Shown here: positions 11,298-20,590 of the stretch, in pieces
Layout: each line of letters starts with the position of its first letter
Position numbering within the stretch: the stretch's first letter is position 1
Assembly (NCBI RefSeq): GCF_015355755.1
Contig: NZ_JACVEE010000002.1
Span: 1,178,001-1,242,000 of the forward strand
DNA length: 64,000 nucleotides
DNA from: Nocardia sp. XZ_19_385
GTDB lineage: Bacteria > Actinomycetota > Actinomycetes > Mycobacteriales > Mycobacteriaceae
Direction: 5' to 3'
Position numbers and translations under genes: made by a program
Notes under the pieces: generated by a model
Database searches by the model: none
What the model saw: only the letters and a program-made list of their open reading frames with translations
What the model was told of the DNA's origin: nothing

Positions 11298-12253
11298 CCA
11301 CCGCCAAGGAAAAGACTGAGATGAGCGAAGAGCCGACCAGCACGGACCTAGCCGAAGCGGTCGTCAAGGGTCCGCCGAAGACATTGGCCGGCGGGGTGAT
11401 CAAGGCGATGCGCCCGCGCCAGTGGGTGAAGAACGTGCTGGTGCTGGCCGCGCCGCTGGCCGCCGGCCCCGATGTGGTCGGCGATCTCGGCGTGCTCGGC
11501 AGCGTCGCGATCGCGTTCGTGGTGTTCTGTATGGCCGCCTCGGGCATCTATCTGGTCAACGACTCGATGGATGTCGACGCCGACCGCGCGCACCCGACCA
11601 AGCGGTACCGCCCGATCGCCGCCGGTGTGGTGCCGGTGAACCTGGCCTACGCGCTGGCGCTGGTGCTGCTGATCGGATCGATCCTGATCTCGTTCGTGGC
11701 GTCCTGGCATCTGGCCATCGTGATGTCGGTGTACATCGGCATCCAGCTGGCCTACTGCTTCGGGCTCAAGCATCAAGCGGTGCTGGACATCTGCATCGTT
11801 TCCTCGGGCTTCCTGCTGCGCGCGGTGGCCGGCGGCGCGGCGGCGGGCATCGATCTGTCGCAGTGGTTCCTGCTGGTGATGGCGTTCGGTTCGCTGTTCA
11901 TGGCGGCGGGCAAGCGCTACGCCGAACTGCAGATCGCGCTGAGCACCGGCGCCAAGATCCGCAAGTCGCTGGAGTACTACACCCCCACTTATCTGCGCTT
12001 CGTCTGGACCCTCTCGGCGACTGCCCTGGTGATCTTCTATGGTCTGTGGGCGTTCCAGCAGGGCGAAAAGAACGACACCATCTGGTACGCGATTTCGATG
12101 GTGCCGTGCACCATGGCAGTCCTGCGCTATGCGGTCGACGTCGATGGCGGCGCGGCTGGTGAACCCGAAGAGATCGCGCTGGGGGACCGTGTCCTCCAGC
12201 TCCTCGCAATCGCTTTGATCGGAGCGGTAGGTGTCGCTGTCTATCTCACCTGA
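11294..12253 (+). CDS. ubiA: Decaprenyl-phosphate phosphoribosyltransferase (UbiA family)
   Basis: The 319-residue membrane enzyme (Rv3806c type) transfers 5-phosphoribose from PRPP to decaprenyl phosphate, the first committed step to DPA. The UbiA aspartate motif begins at N89 (NDSMDVDADRAHPTKRYRP), and about nine hydrophobic helices follow. FGLKHQAVLDICIVSSGFLL carries the second conserved Asp region. The start is GTG 11294, overlapping the preceding stop by four bases; ATG 11321 is a possible alternative without a better ribosome site. It is the established partner of DprE1 and DprE2, encoded at 46-48 kb. Confidence 0.95.
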   Translation: MTTAKEKTEMSEEPTSTDLAEAVVKGPPKTLAGGVIKAMRPRQWVKNVLVLAAPLAAGPDVVGDLGVLGSVAIAFVVFCMAASGIYLVNDSMDVDADRAHPTKRYRPIAAGVVPVNLAYALALVLLIGSILISFVASWHLAIVMSVYIGIQLAYCFGLKHQAVLDICIVSSGFLLRAVAGGAAAGIDLSQWFLLVMAFGSLFMAAGKRYAELQIALSTGAKIRKSLEYYTPTYLRFVWTLSATALVIFYGLWAFQQGEKNDTIWYAISMVPCTMAVLRYAVDVDGGAAGEPEEIALGDRVLQLLAIALIGAVGVAVYLT

Positions 12254-14156
12254 CGAGATGCTGGTCGCGGAAGTGGATCGGATCGGAGACGAGGCGGAGC
12301 GTGAAGAGCGCTCCGCCTCGCGGTTCCCTGTGCTATCCCGCGCCACCTTCGTCGGTGGGATCGTGCTCACCGCCGTGCTTTTCGCGGTCGGCGGCTGGAA
12401 TCGGCGCTGGATCGCCGACGACGGCCTGATCGTGCTGCGCACCATCCGGAACCTGCTCGCGGGCAACGGCCCGGTGTTCAACGCGGGCGAACGCGTGGAA
12501 GCCAACACCAGTACGGCCTGGACCTACCTGGTGTGGTTCTTCAGCTGGGTCACCCAGGCGCGGCTGGAGTACGTGGTGCTCGGCATCGCGCTGACGATGT
12601 CGGTGCTGGCCGTCATCTTCGCCATGCTCGGGTCGGCGCGGTTGTGGGGCGGCACCAAGTCGGCGCTGCTGCTGCCCGCCGGTGTGCTGGTCTACGTCGC
12701 ACTGCCGCCGGCTCGGGACTACGCCACCTCCGGTCTGGAGAGCGGCCTGGTCATCTGCTGGATCGGTTTGCTCTGGTGGATGATGATGCGCTGGGCGCAG
12801 GCCGACCGCGTGCGCATGCCCGAGCTGTTCGGCTTGGTGTTCCTCGCCGGGCTGGCGCCGCTGATCCGCCCGGAGATGACCCTCGTCGGCGCGCTGGCGC
12901 TGATGATGATCTTCCTGGCGCCGATGCCGGAGTCGCGGTTGCGCCCGATCATCGTGCGCGGCTTCATCGTTGCCGTCGCCGGGCTGGTGCCGCTGGGCTA
13001 CCAGATCTGGCGGATGGGCTACTACGGCCTGCCCTATCCGAACACCGCCGTCGCCAAGGACGCGGGCGGAGCGAAGTGGAGCCAGGGGTTCACCTACCTC
13101 TGGGATTTCGCCGGTCCGTACTACCTGCTCATCCCGGTGCTGGTGCTGCTCGTCGTCGGCGTGCTCGCCGCTCGTGCCCGTCGCACGCACGGCGAGCGGC
13201 AGCGCTGGACCGTGCAGCGGGTCCGGGAATGGCTGCGCTCGCCCGGCGCGGTGGTGACCATTGTGATCACGGCGGGGCTGCTGCTCACCGTCTACGCCCT
13301 GCGCGTCGGCGGCGACTTCATGCACGGGCGCATGCTGCTGCCGCAGTTGTTCCTGCTGCTGTTGCCGGTCGCTGTCATCCCGCTCGAACTGCCCGAACGT
13401 GGGCGCCGGGTGAGCTGGGCGCTGGCCGGCATCCTGGTCGCGTGGGTCGGCACGATGGGCTGGGCCTTGTTCGCCGCCAGCACCACCGCGATCACGACCG
13501 GCACCGTCATCCGGCCCTCCGGCATCGTCGACGAGCGCATCTACTACGTGCTCAACACCGGCCACGACCATCCGATCCGCGCCGAGGACTACCTCGACTA
13601 CCCGCGGATCCGGGCCATGGTCGACGACATCGCCGCCAGCCCTAACGGCGGCGTGCTGCTGAACTCGCCGTCGTTCATGTTCTGGTACGTCGCGCCGCCG
13701 CCGCTGCCGATTCCCGAGGGTGGCGCCGGGCACACGGTGTACTTCCTGAACCTGGGTATGACGAGCATGAACGTCCCGCTGGACGTGCGCGTCATCGATC
13801 CGATGGGCCTGGCCTATCCGCTGGCCGCGCACACCGAACGGCTCGTCGACGGCCGCATCGGCCACGACAAGAGCCTCTACCCGGACTGGGTGATCGTCGA
13901 GTCCGGCATGGTCGATGTGAAGCCGTGGATGCCGTGGTTCATGGACGACAAGTGGACCGCGCAGGCGCGCACCGCGATGTCCTGCCCGGCGACCGAGGCG
14001 CTGCTCATCTCCTACCGGGATCCGCTCACCTGGAACCGGTTCAAGCACAACCTGCTGCACTCGCTGACCTTCGCCAAATATCGGATGGATCGGGTGCCGA
14101 AGTATGAGATCGAGCGTTGTGGATTGGTGAATCCCTATCCGGATCCGCCGCGCTAG
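12231..14156 (+). CDS. aftB: Terminal arabinofuranosyltransferase AftB
   Basis: The 641-residue GT-C enzyme (Rv3805c type) adds terminal beta-1,2-arabinofuranose to arabinan from DPA on the periplasmic side. The first long loop after helix 1 carries the aspartate pair D63-D64 (WIADDGLIVLRTIRNLL) and GPVFNAGERVEANTSTAWTY. About nine to ten helices precede a soluble C-terminal domain from roughly residue 400. The start is GTG 12231 with GGAG six bases upstream, inside ubiA, so the two genes overlap by 23 bases. It ends the operon, and a short hairpin lies 20 bases downstream. Confidence 0.93.
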   Translation: MSLSISPDEMLVAEVDRIGDEAEREERSASRFPVLSRATFVGGIVLTAVLFAVGGWNRRWIADDGLIVLRTIRNLLAGNGPVFNAGERVEANTSTAWTYLVWFFSWVTQARLEYVVLGIALTMSVLAVIFAMLGSARLWGGTKSALLLPAGVLVYVALPPARDYATSGLESGLVICWIGLLWWMMMRWAQADRVRMPELFGLVFLAGLAPLIRPEMTLVGALALMMIFLAPMPESRLRPIIVRGFIVAVAGLVPLGYQIWRMGYYGLPYPNTAVAKDAGGAKWSQGFTYLWDFAGPYYLLIPVLVLLVVGVLAARARRTHGERQRWTVQRVREWLRSPGAVVTIVITAGLLLTVYALRVGGDFMHGRMLLPQLFLLLLPVAVIPLELPERGRRVSWALAGILVAWVGTMGWALFAASTTAITTGTVIRPSGIVDERIYYVLNTGHDHPIRAEDYLDYPRIRAMVDDIAASPNGGVLLNSPSFMFWYVAPPPLPIPEGGAGHTVYFLNLGMTSMNVPLDVRVIDPMGLAYPLAAHTERLVDGRIGHDKSLYPDWVIVESGMVDVKPWMPWFMDDKWTAQARTAMSCPATEALLISYRDPLTWNRFKHNLLHSLTFAKYRMDRVPKYEIERCGLVNPYPDPPR

Positions 14157-14176
14157 TGATTCGCTGGTGGGCCCAT

Positions 14177-14201
14177 TTCTTCGCACCGGTTTCGCGAAGA
14201 A
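14177..14201 (+). terminator. Possible terminator after aftB
   Basis: TTCTTCGC and GCGAAGAA form a perfect eight-base stem with a nine-base loop shortly after the aftB stop. The stem is short, so this is tentative. Confidence 0.35.
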
Positions 14202-14403
14202 TTGGAGCACATCACAAAGGCCGATAAACGTGGCGTGCGCCTCAGTCATATCGGTTTGATAACACCAGGGCATCGATGTAGCGATACGCTCGGTGAAAGT
14301 GCGCCCGTCGGGGGCGTCCACTCTGCGTGGGCAGATTCCGGCGGGGCTGATCGTCGAAGGCGGCCGAAACCCGGTCGCGATGAGGGAAAGGCCCCACAGA
14401 GAT

Positions 14404-15459
14404 ATGCGACCTCTCAGAGTCCGGCGTGCCGGTTCTTGGCTGAAGAAGTCGGTGCTGGTTTCGCTGGCAGTGGTGCTGCCACTCGGCGCCTCCGTCGCCG
14501 CCGGCGCCCCGGCCGCGCAGGCCGCGTTCAATCCCGCGGCCTTCGACTTCTGGGTCGATTCCAGCATGGGCCCGATCAAGTCGCGCGTCATCCGGGCCGC
14601 GGACGGCAACACCAACCGCGTGGCCTACGTGCTCGACGGCATGCGCGCCCGCGGCGACCTCAGCGGCTGGGAAATCGAGACCAACATTCCCGCCGCCCTG
14701 GCCAACGCCAATATCAACGTCGTGATGCCGGTCGGCGGCCCGTCCAGCTTCTACGCGGACTGGAACGGCCCGAGCACCTTCATGGGCATCGCCACCGGCT
14801 CCGGCCCGTCCGGTTCCTCCTCGGGTTCCTCGATGACCGGCTCGTCGGGCTGGCAGGAGACGCTCGGCAAGGCCAACACCTACAAGTGGGAAACCTTCCT
14901 CACCCAGAACCTGAAGAACGCGCTGCGTGACCGCCTGGGCTTCAGCCCGGTGCGCAACGGCGTGTTCGGTCTGTCCATGGGTGGTTCCGCGGCGCTGACC
15001 CTGGCCGCCTACCACCCGGACCAGTTCAATTACGCCGGTTCGTACTCCGGCTACCTGAACATCTCCGCGCCCGGCATGCGTGAGGCGCTGCGCGTCGCCA
15101 TGATCAGCGCCGGCGGCTACAACATCGACGCGATGGCGCCGCCGTGGGGCCCGGCTTGGCTGCGGATGGACCCGTTCGTGTTCGCGCCGCAGCTGCGCAA
15201 CAACAACACTCGCCTGTGGGTGGCCGCGGGCAGCGCGCTGCCGCAGGCCGGCGACATCAACAACCCGATGGACGTCATCCAGGGCATGCCGCTGGAAGCG
15301 CTGGCGCTGGTCAACACTCGCGCCTTCCAGGTGCGCATGGCGACGCTGGGCTACCAGAACGTGGTCTACAGCTTCCCGTCCGCCGGTATCCACAACTGGG
15401 CCAACTGGGAGGCCGAGGCCAACCGGATGATCCCGGATATGTCGGCCCACATCGGCTGA
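14404..15459 (+). CDS. Mycolyltransferase (antigen 85-like), copy 1
   Basis: The 351-residue secreted alpha/beta-hydrolase belongs to the Ag85/Fbp family, which transfers mycolates from trehalose monomycolate to trehalose or arabinogalactan. A signal peptide (basic start, LKKSVLVSLAVVLPLGASVAAG, cleavage near AQA-AF) is followed by FDFWVDSSMGPIKSRV. The nucleophile is S191 in FGLSMGGSAALTLAAYHPDQF. The late NTRAFQVRM segment and GIHNW carry the acidic and His positions. A Ser/Gly-rich insert (SGSSSGSSMTGSSG) sits before the nucleophile strand. ATG 14404 is chosen because it gives a normal signal peptide; ATG 14380 is in frame. A strong terminator follows. Confidence 0.93.
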   Translation: MRPLRVRRAGSWLKKSVLVSLAVVLPLGASVAAGAPAAQAAFNPAAFDFWVDSSMGPIKSRVIRAADGNTNRVAYVLDGMRARGDLSGWEIETNIPAALANANINVVMPVGGPSSFYADWNGPSTFMGIATGSGPSGSSSGSSMTGSSGWQETLGKANTYKWETFLTQNLKNALRDRLGFSPVRNGVFGLSMGGSAALTLAAYHPDQFNYAGSYSGYLNISAPGMREALRVAMISAGGYNIDAMAPPWGPAWLRMDPFVFAPQLRNNNTRLWVAAGSALPQAGDINNPMDVIQGMPLEALALVNTRAFQVRMATLGYQNVVYSFPSAGIHNWANWEAEANRMIPDMSAHIG

Positions 15460-15477
15460 GTCGGCCGCAGCTTCACC

Positions 15478-15513
15478 AACCGCCCGGTGCGTTCGCGCAC
15501 CGGGCGGTTTTTT
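15478..15513 (+). terminator. Intrinsic terminator after mycolyltransferase 1
   Basis: A perfect 14-base stem (AACCGCCCGGTGCG) with loop TTCG is followed by a T-run, the most classical terminator in the window. Confidence 0.92.
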
Positions 15514-15671
15514 CATTTCGGGCACATCCGCCACACCGTCGGCAACGAATCGCAAGGGCCATAAACGCACGGTGCTTGTAGCGGGGGTCAACTTCCAGCA
15601 ACATGTACTCATCTTGGCTTTGAGCTACTCAGATTTGCTGGCTGATCGTCTGAAATGAGAGGTCGAGTCGA

Positions 15672-16739
15672 ATGCGAATTGCCCGCTGGATACGGAGGCC
15701 GAGTAGTTCAGCAACCTCGGGCACCCGGCTCGAGCCCGTGGTTCTGGCATTAGTTGCCGCGCTGCTGGTCCCGCTGGGAGCGGTCGCCACCATCAGTACC
15801 CCGGTCGCGCGAGCCGGCTTGGACCCGGGGGCTTTCGACTTCTGGGTGGACTCCCCGGTGATGGGCCCGATCAAATCGCGCATCCTGCGCGCCCGCGACG
15901 GCAACACCCATCGCGTCGTCTACGCCCTCGACGGTATGCGCGCGCCGGAAACTCTGAGCGGCTGGGAAATCGAAACCAGCGTTCCGGCGATACTCGCGGA
16001 TTGGAATATCAACGTGGTCATGCCGGTCGGCGGCATGTCCAGCTTCTACGCCGACTGGAACGCGCCGAGCTCGTTCTTCGGCCAGCCGCCCACGGGCAGC
16101 TCGGACTCCGGATCGGGTGGCTTCAACGTCATTTCCGGTGGTCCAGGTAAGAGCTATCGGTACGACTGGGAAACCTTCCTCACCCGCGATCTGCGCAACG
16201 CGCTGAGCGAGCGGCTGGGGTTCAACCCTTATCGCAATGGTGTCTTCGGTCTGTCCATGGGCGGTTCCGCGGCCCTGACACTGGCCGCCTATCACCCGGA
16301 CCAATTCAGTTTCGCCGGTGCGATGTCGGGCTTCCTCAACATTTCCGCTCCCGGCATGCGTGAGGCGATCCGGGTCGGAATGATCGACGCGGGTGGGTAC
16401 AACGTGGATTCGATGGCCCCGCCCTGGGGCCCCAGCTGGCTGCGGATGGACCCATTCGTGTTCGCGCCCAACCTGGTTCACAACGGCACCCGGTTGTGGA
16501 TCGCGGCGGGCAGCGGATGGCCGATGGACGGCGATATCCGGACGGCGATGGACGTCATCCAGGGCATGCCGCTGGAGTGGCTCGCCTACATCAATACCAA
16601 GGCGTTTCAGGTGCGTATGGACACTCTGGGTGGCGGCAACGCCGTGTATTCGTTCCCGCCGGTCGGTATCCATAACTGGCACAACTGGATCGAGGAAGCG
16701 GCGCGGATGGTGCCGGACCTCTCGGCGAATATCGGCTGA
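15672..16739 (+). CDS. Mycolyltransferase (antigen 85-like), copy 2
   Basis: The 355-residue secreted esterase-family protein is closely related to copy 1. The signal peptide is followed by FDFWVDSPVMGPIKSRILRA. The nucleophile is S195 (FGLSMGGSAALTLAAYHPDQF), the acceptor/donor region holds SAPGMREAIRVGMIDAGGYN, and the His lies in VGIHNWHNW. The insert before the nucleophile is Gly/Ser-rich (SSDSGSGGFN), at the same place as in copy 1. Start ATG 15672 has GAGAGG upstream. It has its own promoter region (158 bases after the previous terminator) and its own hairpin. Confidence 0.93.
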   Translation: MRIARWIRRPSSSATSGTRLEPVVLALVAALLVPLGAVATISTPVARAGLDPGAFDFWVDSPVMGPIKSRILRARDGNTHRVVYALDGMRAPETLSGWEIETSVPAILADWNINVVMPVGGMSSFYADWNAPSSFFGQPPTGSSDSGSGGFNVISGGPGKSYRYDWETFLTRDLRNALSERLGFNPYRNGVFGLSMGGSAALTLAAYHPDQFSFAGAMSGFLNISAPGMREAIRVGMIDAGGYNVDSMAPPWGPSWLRMDPFVFAPNLVHNGTRLWIAAGSGWPMDGDIRTAMDVIQGMPLEWLAYINTKAFQVRMDTLGGGNAVYSFPPVGIHNWHNWIEEAARMVPDLSANIG

Positions 16740-16765
16740 CCGTACGGCCATAGCAAGATCGGATA

Positions 16766-16797
16766 GCACCGCCCGGCACATGTGTGCCGGGCGGTGC
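16766..16797 (+). terminator. Terminator after mycolyltransferase 2
   Basis: GCACCGCCCGGCACA pairs with TGTGCCGGGCGGTGC, a 15-base stem with a minimal loop, 26 bases after the stop. CTTTCTTT follows. Confidence 0.8.
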
Positions 16798-17022
16798 GCT
16801 TTCTTTGCGAAATCCGGCCCGGCATAACAAAATCCGGCCCAGGGGACGACATCACGTCGCCGACGCGGTATCGTCACCGCACGATCACAGTTTGTGCTCT
16901 TCGAGTGCAAGTGTGTGACCAGATCGTTGTAGCGCCGCCGTTGTGCCGAGAGGTCGGGCTCCGGGCACGAATGTGGCGTGCGTCTCGAGTGATGCCACAA
17001 CAGCAGAAAGAGAGCAGAATTC

Positions 17023-18057
17023 ATGCGTTTCGGCAGGGCCGCCGCGCCGAAGAGTACTCAGCCGGGCCGGCACAGCGAACCTCGCGGTTGGCGTAATCGA
17101 ATTCTGGCCGTCGGCGCCGCCACGTTGGCGCTGCCGATCGCCGCTGGTGTGGCCGCTCCGACCGCTGTTGCCGCGCCCATCCAGGCGCCGGCGCTGCGTG
17201 CGCCGGCCGGTGGCTTCGAGGACCTGATGGTTCCCTCGGCCATGGGCCCGATCAAGGTGCAGGTCCAGTGGGCCGCGCGTGGCGGCAGCGCCGCGCTGTA
17301 CCTGCTCGATGGCCTGCGTGCTCGCGGTGATCGCAACGCCTGGTCCTTCGAGACCAATGCGTTGGAGCAGTTCAAGAACGACAACATCACCTTGGTGATG
17401 CCGGTGGGTGGCGAGTCCAGCTTCTACACCGACTGGGTCTCTCCGAGTAACACCAACGGCCAGAAGACCACCTACAAGTGGGAGACGTTCCTATCCAAGG
17501 AACTGCCCAACTTCCTGGCCAACTACGGCGTTTCCAAGACCAACAACGCGGTCGCCGGTCTGTCCATGGGTGGCTCCGCCGCCCTGGCCCTGGCCGCCTA
17601 CCACCGCGATCAGTTCAAGTACGCCGCCTCCTACTCCGGCTACCTGAACATCTCCGCGCCGGGTATGCGTGAGGCGATCCGCATCGCGATGCTCGACGCG
17701 GGCCGCTACAACGTCGACTCGATGGCCGCTCCGTGGAGCCCGGCCTGGCTGCGGATGGACCCGTTCGTGTTCGCCCCGCAGCTGAAGGGTCTGCCGATGT
17801 ACATCTCGGCGGCGAGCGGTCTGCCCGGCCAGTTCGACAAGCCGGCCGGCGCGGTCGGTCTCTACAACACCGGCAACGCGATGGCGCTGGAAGCTCTCTC
17901 GCTGGTGAACACCCGCGCGTTCCAGGCCCGTCTGAAGACGCTGAACATCCCGGCGTTCTTCGACTTCCCGGCCAGTGGCACGCACTCCTGGAAGTACTGG
18001 GAAGGCCAGCTCTTCAACTCCCGCAAGGGAATTCTGGACGCCACCGGCGCCTGGTGA
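17023..18057 (+). CDS. Mycolyltransferase (antigen 85-like), copy 3
   Basis: The 344-residue secreted mycolyltransferase has a long basic N-terminus before its signal hydrophobic core (ILAVGAATLALPIAAGVAAP). The mature part begins near GGFEDLMVPSAMGPIKVQVQ. The nucleophile is S181 (AGLSMGGSAALALAAYHRDQF) and the His is in SGTHSWKYWEGQ, closer to classical Ag85 (GTHSWEYW) than copies 1 and 2. It lacks the Gly/Ser insert of those copies. Its FDFPASG before the His also matches Ag85. It is an independent transcription unit, followed by a 16-base perfect hairpin. Confidence 0.93.
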   Translation: MRFGRAAAPKSTQPGRHSEPRGWRNRILAVGAATLALPIAAGVAAPTAVAAPIQAPALRAPAGGFEDLMVPSAMGPIKVQVQWAARGGSAALYLLDGLRARGDRNAWSFETNALEQFKNDNITLVMPVGGESSFYTDWVSPSNTNGQKTTYKWETFLSKELPNFLANYGVSKTNNAVAGLSMGGSAALALAAYHRDQFKYAASYSGYLNISAPGMREAIRIAMLDAGRYNVDSMAAPWSPAWLRMDPFVFAPQLKGLPMYISAASGLPGQFDKPAGAVGLYNTGNAMALEALSLVNTRAFQARLKTLNIPAFFDFPASGTHSWKYWEGQLFNSRKGILDATGAW

Positions 18058-18090
18058 TCCCGGGGTGACGGGCTAACCGCACCTGAACCG

Positions 18091-18127
18091 ACGACGCCGC
18101 CGCTTCGTAAAGAAGCGGCGGCGTCGT
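18091..18127 (+). terminator. Terminator after mycolyltransferase 3
   Basis: ACGACGCCGCCGCTTC and its exact complement form a 16-base stem with loop GTAAA, 33 bases after the stop. Confidence 0.88.
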
Positions 18128-18216
18128 TTGTTTGGGGCAGGACACATCTGGATATAGGGGCTCGCTATCAGCGCGTCCTCCCCGGTTCTCGATCTGGTCC
18201 GGGGTACAAAACACCT

Positions 18217-20514
18217 ATGACAGGGGCTGAGAGCGGTAGCAGATGGAGGCGAATCGGTCGACGTGATGGTCGTGCGGGACGCGGTCGTCTGGCGCTGATC
18301 GCGACGGCGCTGGTCATACCGCTGGCAGCCGGCATCGCACCAGCCGCGGCGCCCGCGGGAGCTGATCCCGTTGTCTTCGAGCCGGCGCCGATACCGCCGC
18401 CGCCGCTCGCGCCCGATGCTCAGCCCGCGCCGCCACCGAATCCGGAACCGGCCCCCGCGCCCGCTCCAGCCGCGGCGCCCGCCCCGGAAGCCGCCGCGGC
18501 CCCCGAAGCCGCTCCCGCGCCGCAACCAGTTCCCCCGCCGTCCGAAGCTGCCGCTCCGGCGCCGGAACTCGCACCCACTCCCGCACAGGCTCCGGTTTAC
18601 GGGCCCGTTGTGCCCGCGGCCCCGGCCCCCGCTCCGGCCCCCGCTCCCGCCGCGGCCGAGCCCAATCCCGCGGCCGGACTCCCGCTGGAACCTGCTGCTC
18701 CCGCCCCAGCCCCCGCTGCTCCCGCCCCAGCCCCCGCGGCTCCGGCCCTCGCGCCCGCCCCCGCGCCCGCTCCGGCCCCCGTGCCTGCCGCCGCACCGCA
18801 CCCCGGCAACCCCCGCGTCCAGAAAACGGTCTGGCTCGGCGACCGCCGCGTCGCGGTGTGGGTCGAATCCGCAGCCATGGCCACCCCGATCCAGGTGCAA
18901 CTCCTGTTGCCCCGCGATTGGAACACCAAGCCGGGCGCCAAGTTCCCGACGCTCTACCTGCTCGACGGCTTGCGCGCCACCGACGACGAGAGCGGCTGGA
19001 CCAAGGACGCGAACGCGGAGGAGTTCTTCGCCGACAAGAACGTCACCGTGGTGTTGCCGATCGGCGGCCAGTCCAGCTTCTACTCGGACTGGGTGGCCCC
19101 GAACAACGGCAAGAACTACAAGTGGGAGACCTTCCTGACCAAGGAGCTGCCGCCGCTGCTGGAGCAGGAGTGGCGCGCGACGGATGTGCGCGGTCTGGCG
19201 GGCCTGTCCATGGGCGGCACCGCCGCGATGTTCCTGTCCGGCCGCAATCCCGGTTTCGCGAAATACGCGGCGTCCTATTCGGGCTTCCTGACCACGACGA
19301 CGCTCGGTATGCCGCAGGCGATCATGTACGCGCTGCGCGACGCGGGCGGATTCGACGCCAACGCCATGTGGGGCCCGCCGACCAGTGACGAGTGGGAGAA
19401 CCACGACCCGTACGCCCTGGCGGACAAGCTGAAGGGCACCAGTCTCTACATCTCCAGTGGCTCGGGCAGCGCCGGCCCGTTCGACCAGCCCGGCGGCATC
19501 CCGGGCGTGAGCACGAACTACTCGGGCATGGGCCTGGAGATCCTGTCTCGGCTCACCTCGCAGAACTTCGTCACCAAACTGGGCAAGCTGCAGATCCCGG
19601 CGCAGGTGAATTACCGTCCCTCCGGCACACATTCGTGGGCGTACTGGGATTTCGAGTTGCGGCAGTCCTGGCAGCAGGCCGCCGCCGCGCTCGGGGTGGA
19701 CGCGGGCACGATCGACTGCAAGCCCGCCGGCGCGATGGCGCACATGATCCAGGCCGCACCCTGGCTCGGCAACTGCAGCACCGCCGAGTACCAGGTGCCC
19801 GGTGGTACCGCCCAGGACTTCCAGGGCGGACGGGTGTTCAACTCGGCCGCGGGCACGCATGCGGTGGGCGGCATGATCGGCGGCGGCTACCAGGCGGCGA
19901 ACGGTCCCACGGGCCCGCTCGGCCTGCCCATCGGCGGGGAACGGGGCCTGCCCGACGGCCGCGGCCGGGTTCAGGATTTCGAGCACGGCTCGCTGTACTG
20001 GACCCCGCAGACCGGCGCGCAGATGGTGCGCGGCGCGATCCTGAGCGAGTGGGCCAAGCAGGGCTACGAACGCGGCCCGGCCGGGTATCCCCTTGCGCCG
20101 GAAGAGAAGACGCCGAGTCGCGACGGCGCGGTGCAGGCCTTCGAGGGCGGCCCGATCTACTACAGCCCGAAGACCGGGGTGTTCCGGGTGCAGGGTCAGA
20201 TCCTCGACAAGTACAAGCTGATGGGTTACGAGAACGGCTGGCTGGGTTTCCCGGCGAGCGAGGAGCAGCCGATCAAGGATTTCGGCCGCTACAGCCGGTT
20301 CGAGGGTGGCTATATCTATTGGAGCCCGCTCTCGGGCGCGTGGGCGGTGCGCACCGGTCCGGTGTTCGAGGCCTGGCGCTCGGCCGGCTTCGAGAACGGG
20401 CGGCTGGGCTTCCCGACCGGTGACGAGGTCGAGATTCCGGGCGGTGTGCAGCAGAACTTCCAGCTCGGGCGCATTGTCGTCAAGAACGGGAAGGCCGAAA
20501 TTCAAGGTCTGTGA
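18217..20514 (+). CDS. Large mycolyltransferase with Pro/Ala linker and LGFP repeats
   Basis: The 765-residue secreted protein has four parts. A signal peptide (LALIATALVIPLAAGIAP) is followed by a Pro/Ala-rich linker from about residue 50 to 205. The Ag85-type domain has nucleophile S331 in AGLSMGGTAAMF and His in SGTHSWAYWDFEL. The last ~200 residues contain LGFP-type repeats with cores PLGLPIGGE, PAGYPLAPEE, WLGFPASEE and RLGFPTGDE. LGFP repeats are thought to bind the cell wall, and the corynebacterial mycolyltransferase PS1 has a similar Ag85-LGFP design. The likely role is arabinogalactan mycolylation while held at the wall. Start ATG 18217 follows GGGG. Confidence 0.93.
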   Translation: MTGAESGSRWRRIGRRDGRAGRGRLALIATALVIPLAAGIAPAAAPAGADPVVFEPAPIPPPPLAPDAQPAPPPNPEPAPAPAPAAAPAPEAAAAPEAAPAPQPVPPPSEAAAPAPELAPTPAQAPVYGPVVPAAPAPAPAPAPAAAEPNPAAGLPLEPAAPAPAPAAPAPAPAAPALAPAPAPAPAPVPAAAPHPGNPRVQKTVWLGDRRVAVWVESAAMATPIQVQLLLPRDWNTKPGAKFPTLYLLDGLRATDDESGWTKDANAEEFFADKNVTVVLPIGGQSSFYSDWVAPNNGKNYKWETFLTKELPPLLEQEWRATDVRGLAGLSMGGTAAMFLSGRNPGFAKYAASYSGFLTTTTLGMPQAIMYALRDAGGFDANAMWGPPTSDEWENHDPYALADKLKGTSLYISSGSGSAGPFDQPGGIPGVSTNYSGMGLEILSRLTSQNFVTKLGKLQIPAQVNYRPSGTHSWAYWDFELRQSWQQAAAALGVDAGTIDCKPAGAMAHMIQAAPWLGNCSTAEYQVPGGTAQDFQGGRVFNSAAGTHAVGGMIGGGYQAANGPTGPLGLPIGGERGLPDGRGRVQDFEHGSLYWTPQTGAQMVRGAILSEWAKQGYERGPAGYPLAPEEKTPSRDGAVQAFEGGPIYYSPKTGVFRVQGQILDKYKLMGYENGWLGFPASEEQPIKDFGRYSRFEGGYIYWSPLSGAWAVRTGPVFEAWRSAGFENGRLGFPTGDEVEIPGGVQQNFQLGRIVVKNGKAEIQGL
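18360..18800 (+). repeat. Pro/Ala low-complexity coding region
   Basis: About 150 codons made almost only of Pro, Ala and Glu (units such as PAPAPAPA) link the signal peptide to the mycolyltransferase domain. It is probably an extended wall-spanning stalk. Confidence 0.9.
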
Positions 20515-20590
20515 AGGGCGGCCGCTTGCGCCGCCCGCTAGCCTGGTTGGCGACCCAGCCCGTAAGCGAACAGATCGAGGATACGAATTC

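Noticed and set aside
12333-14615. 760-codon frame antisense to aftB
   Set aside because: Low-complexity Arg/Gln/His composition, no domain; shadow of aftB.
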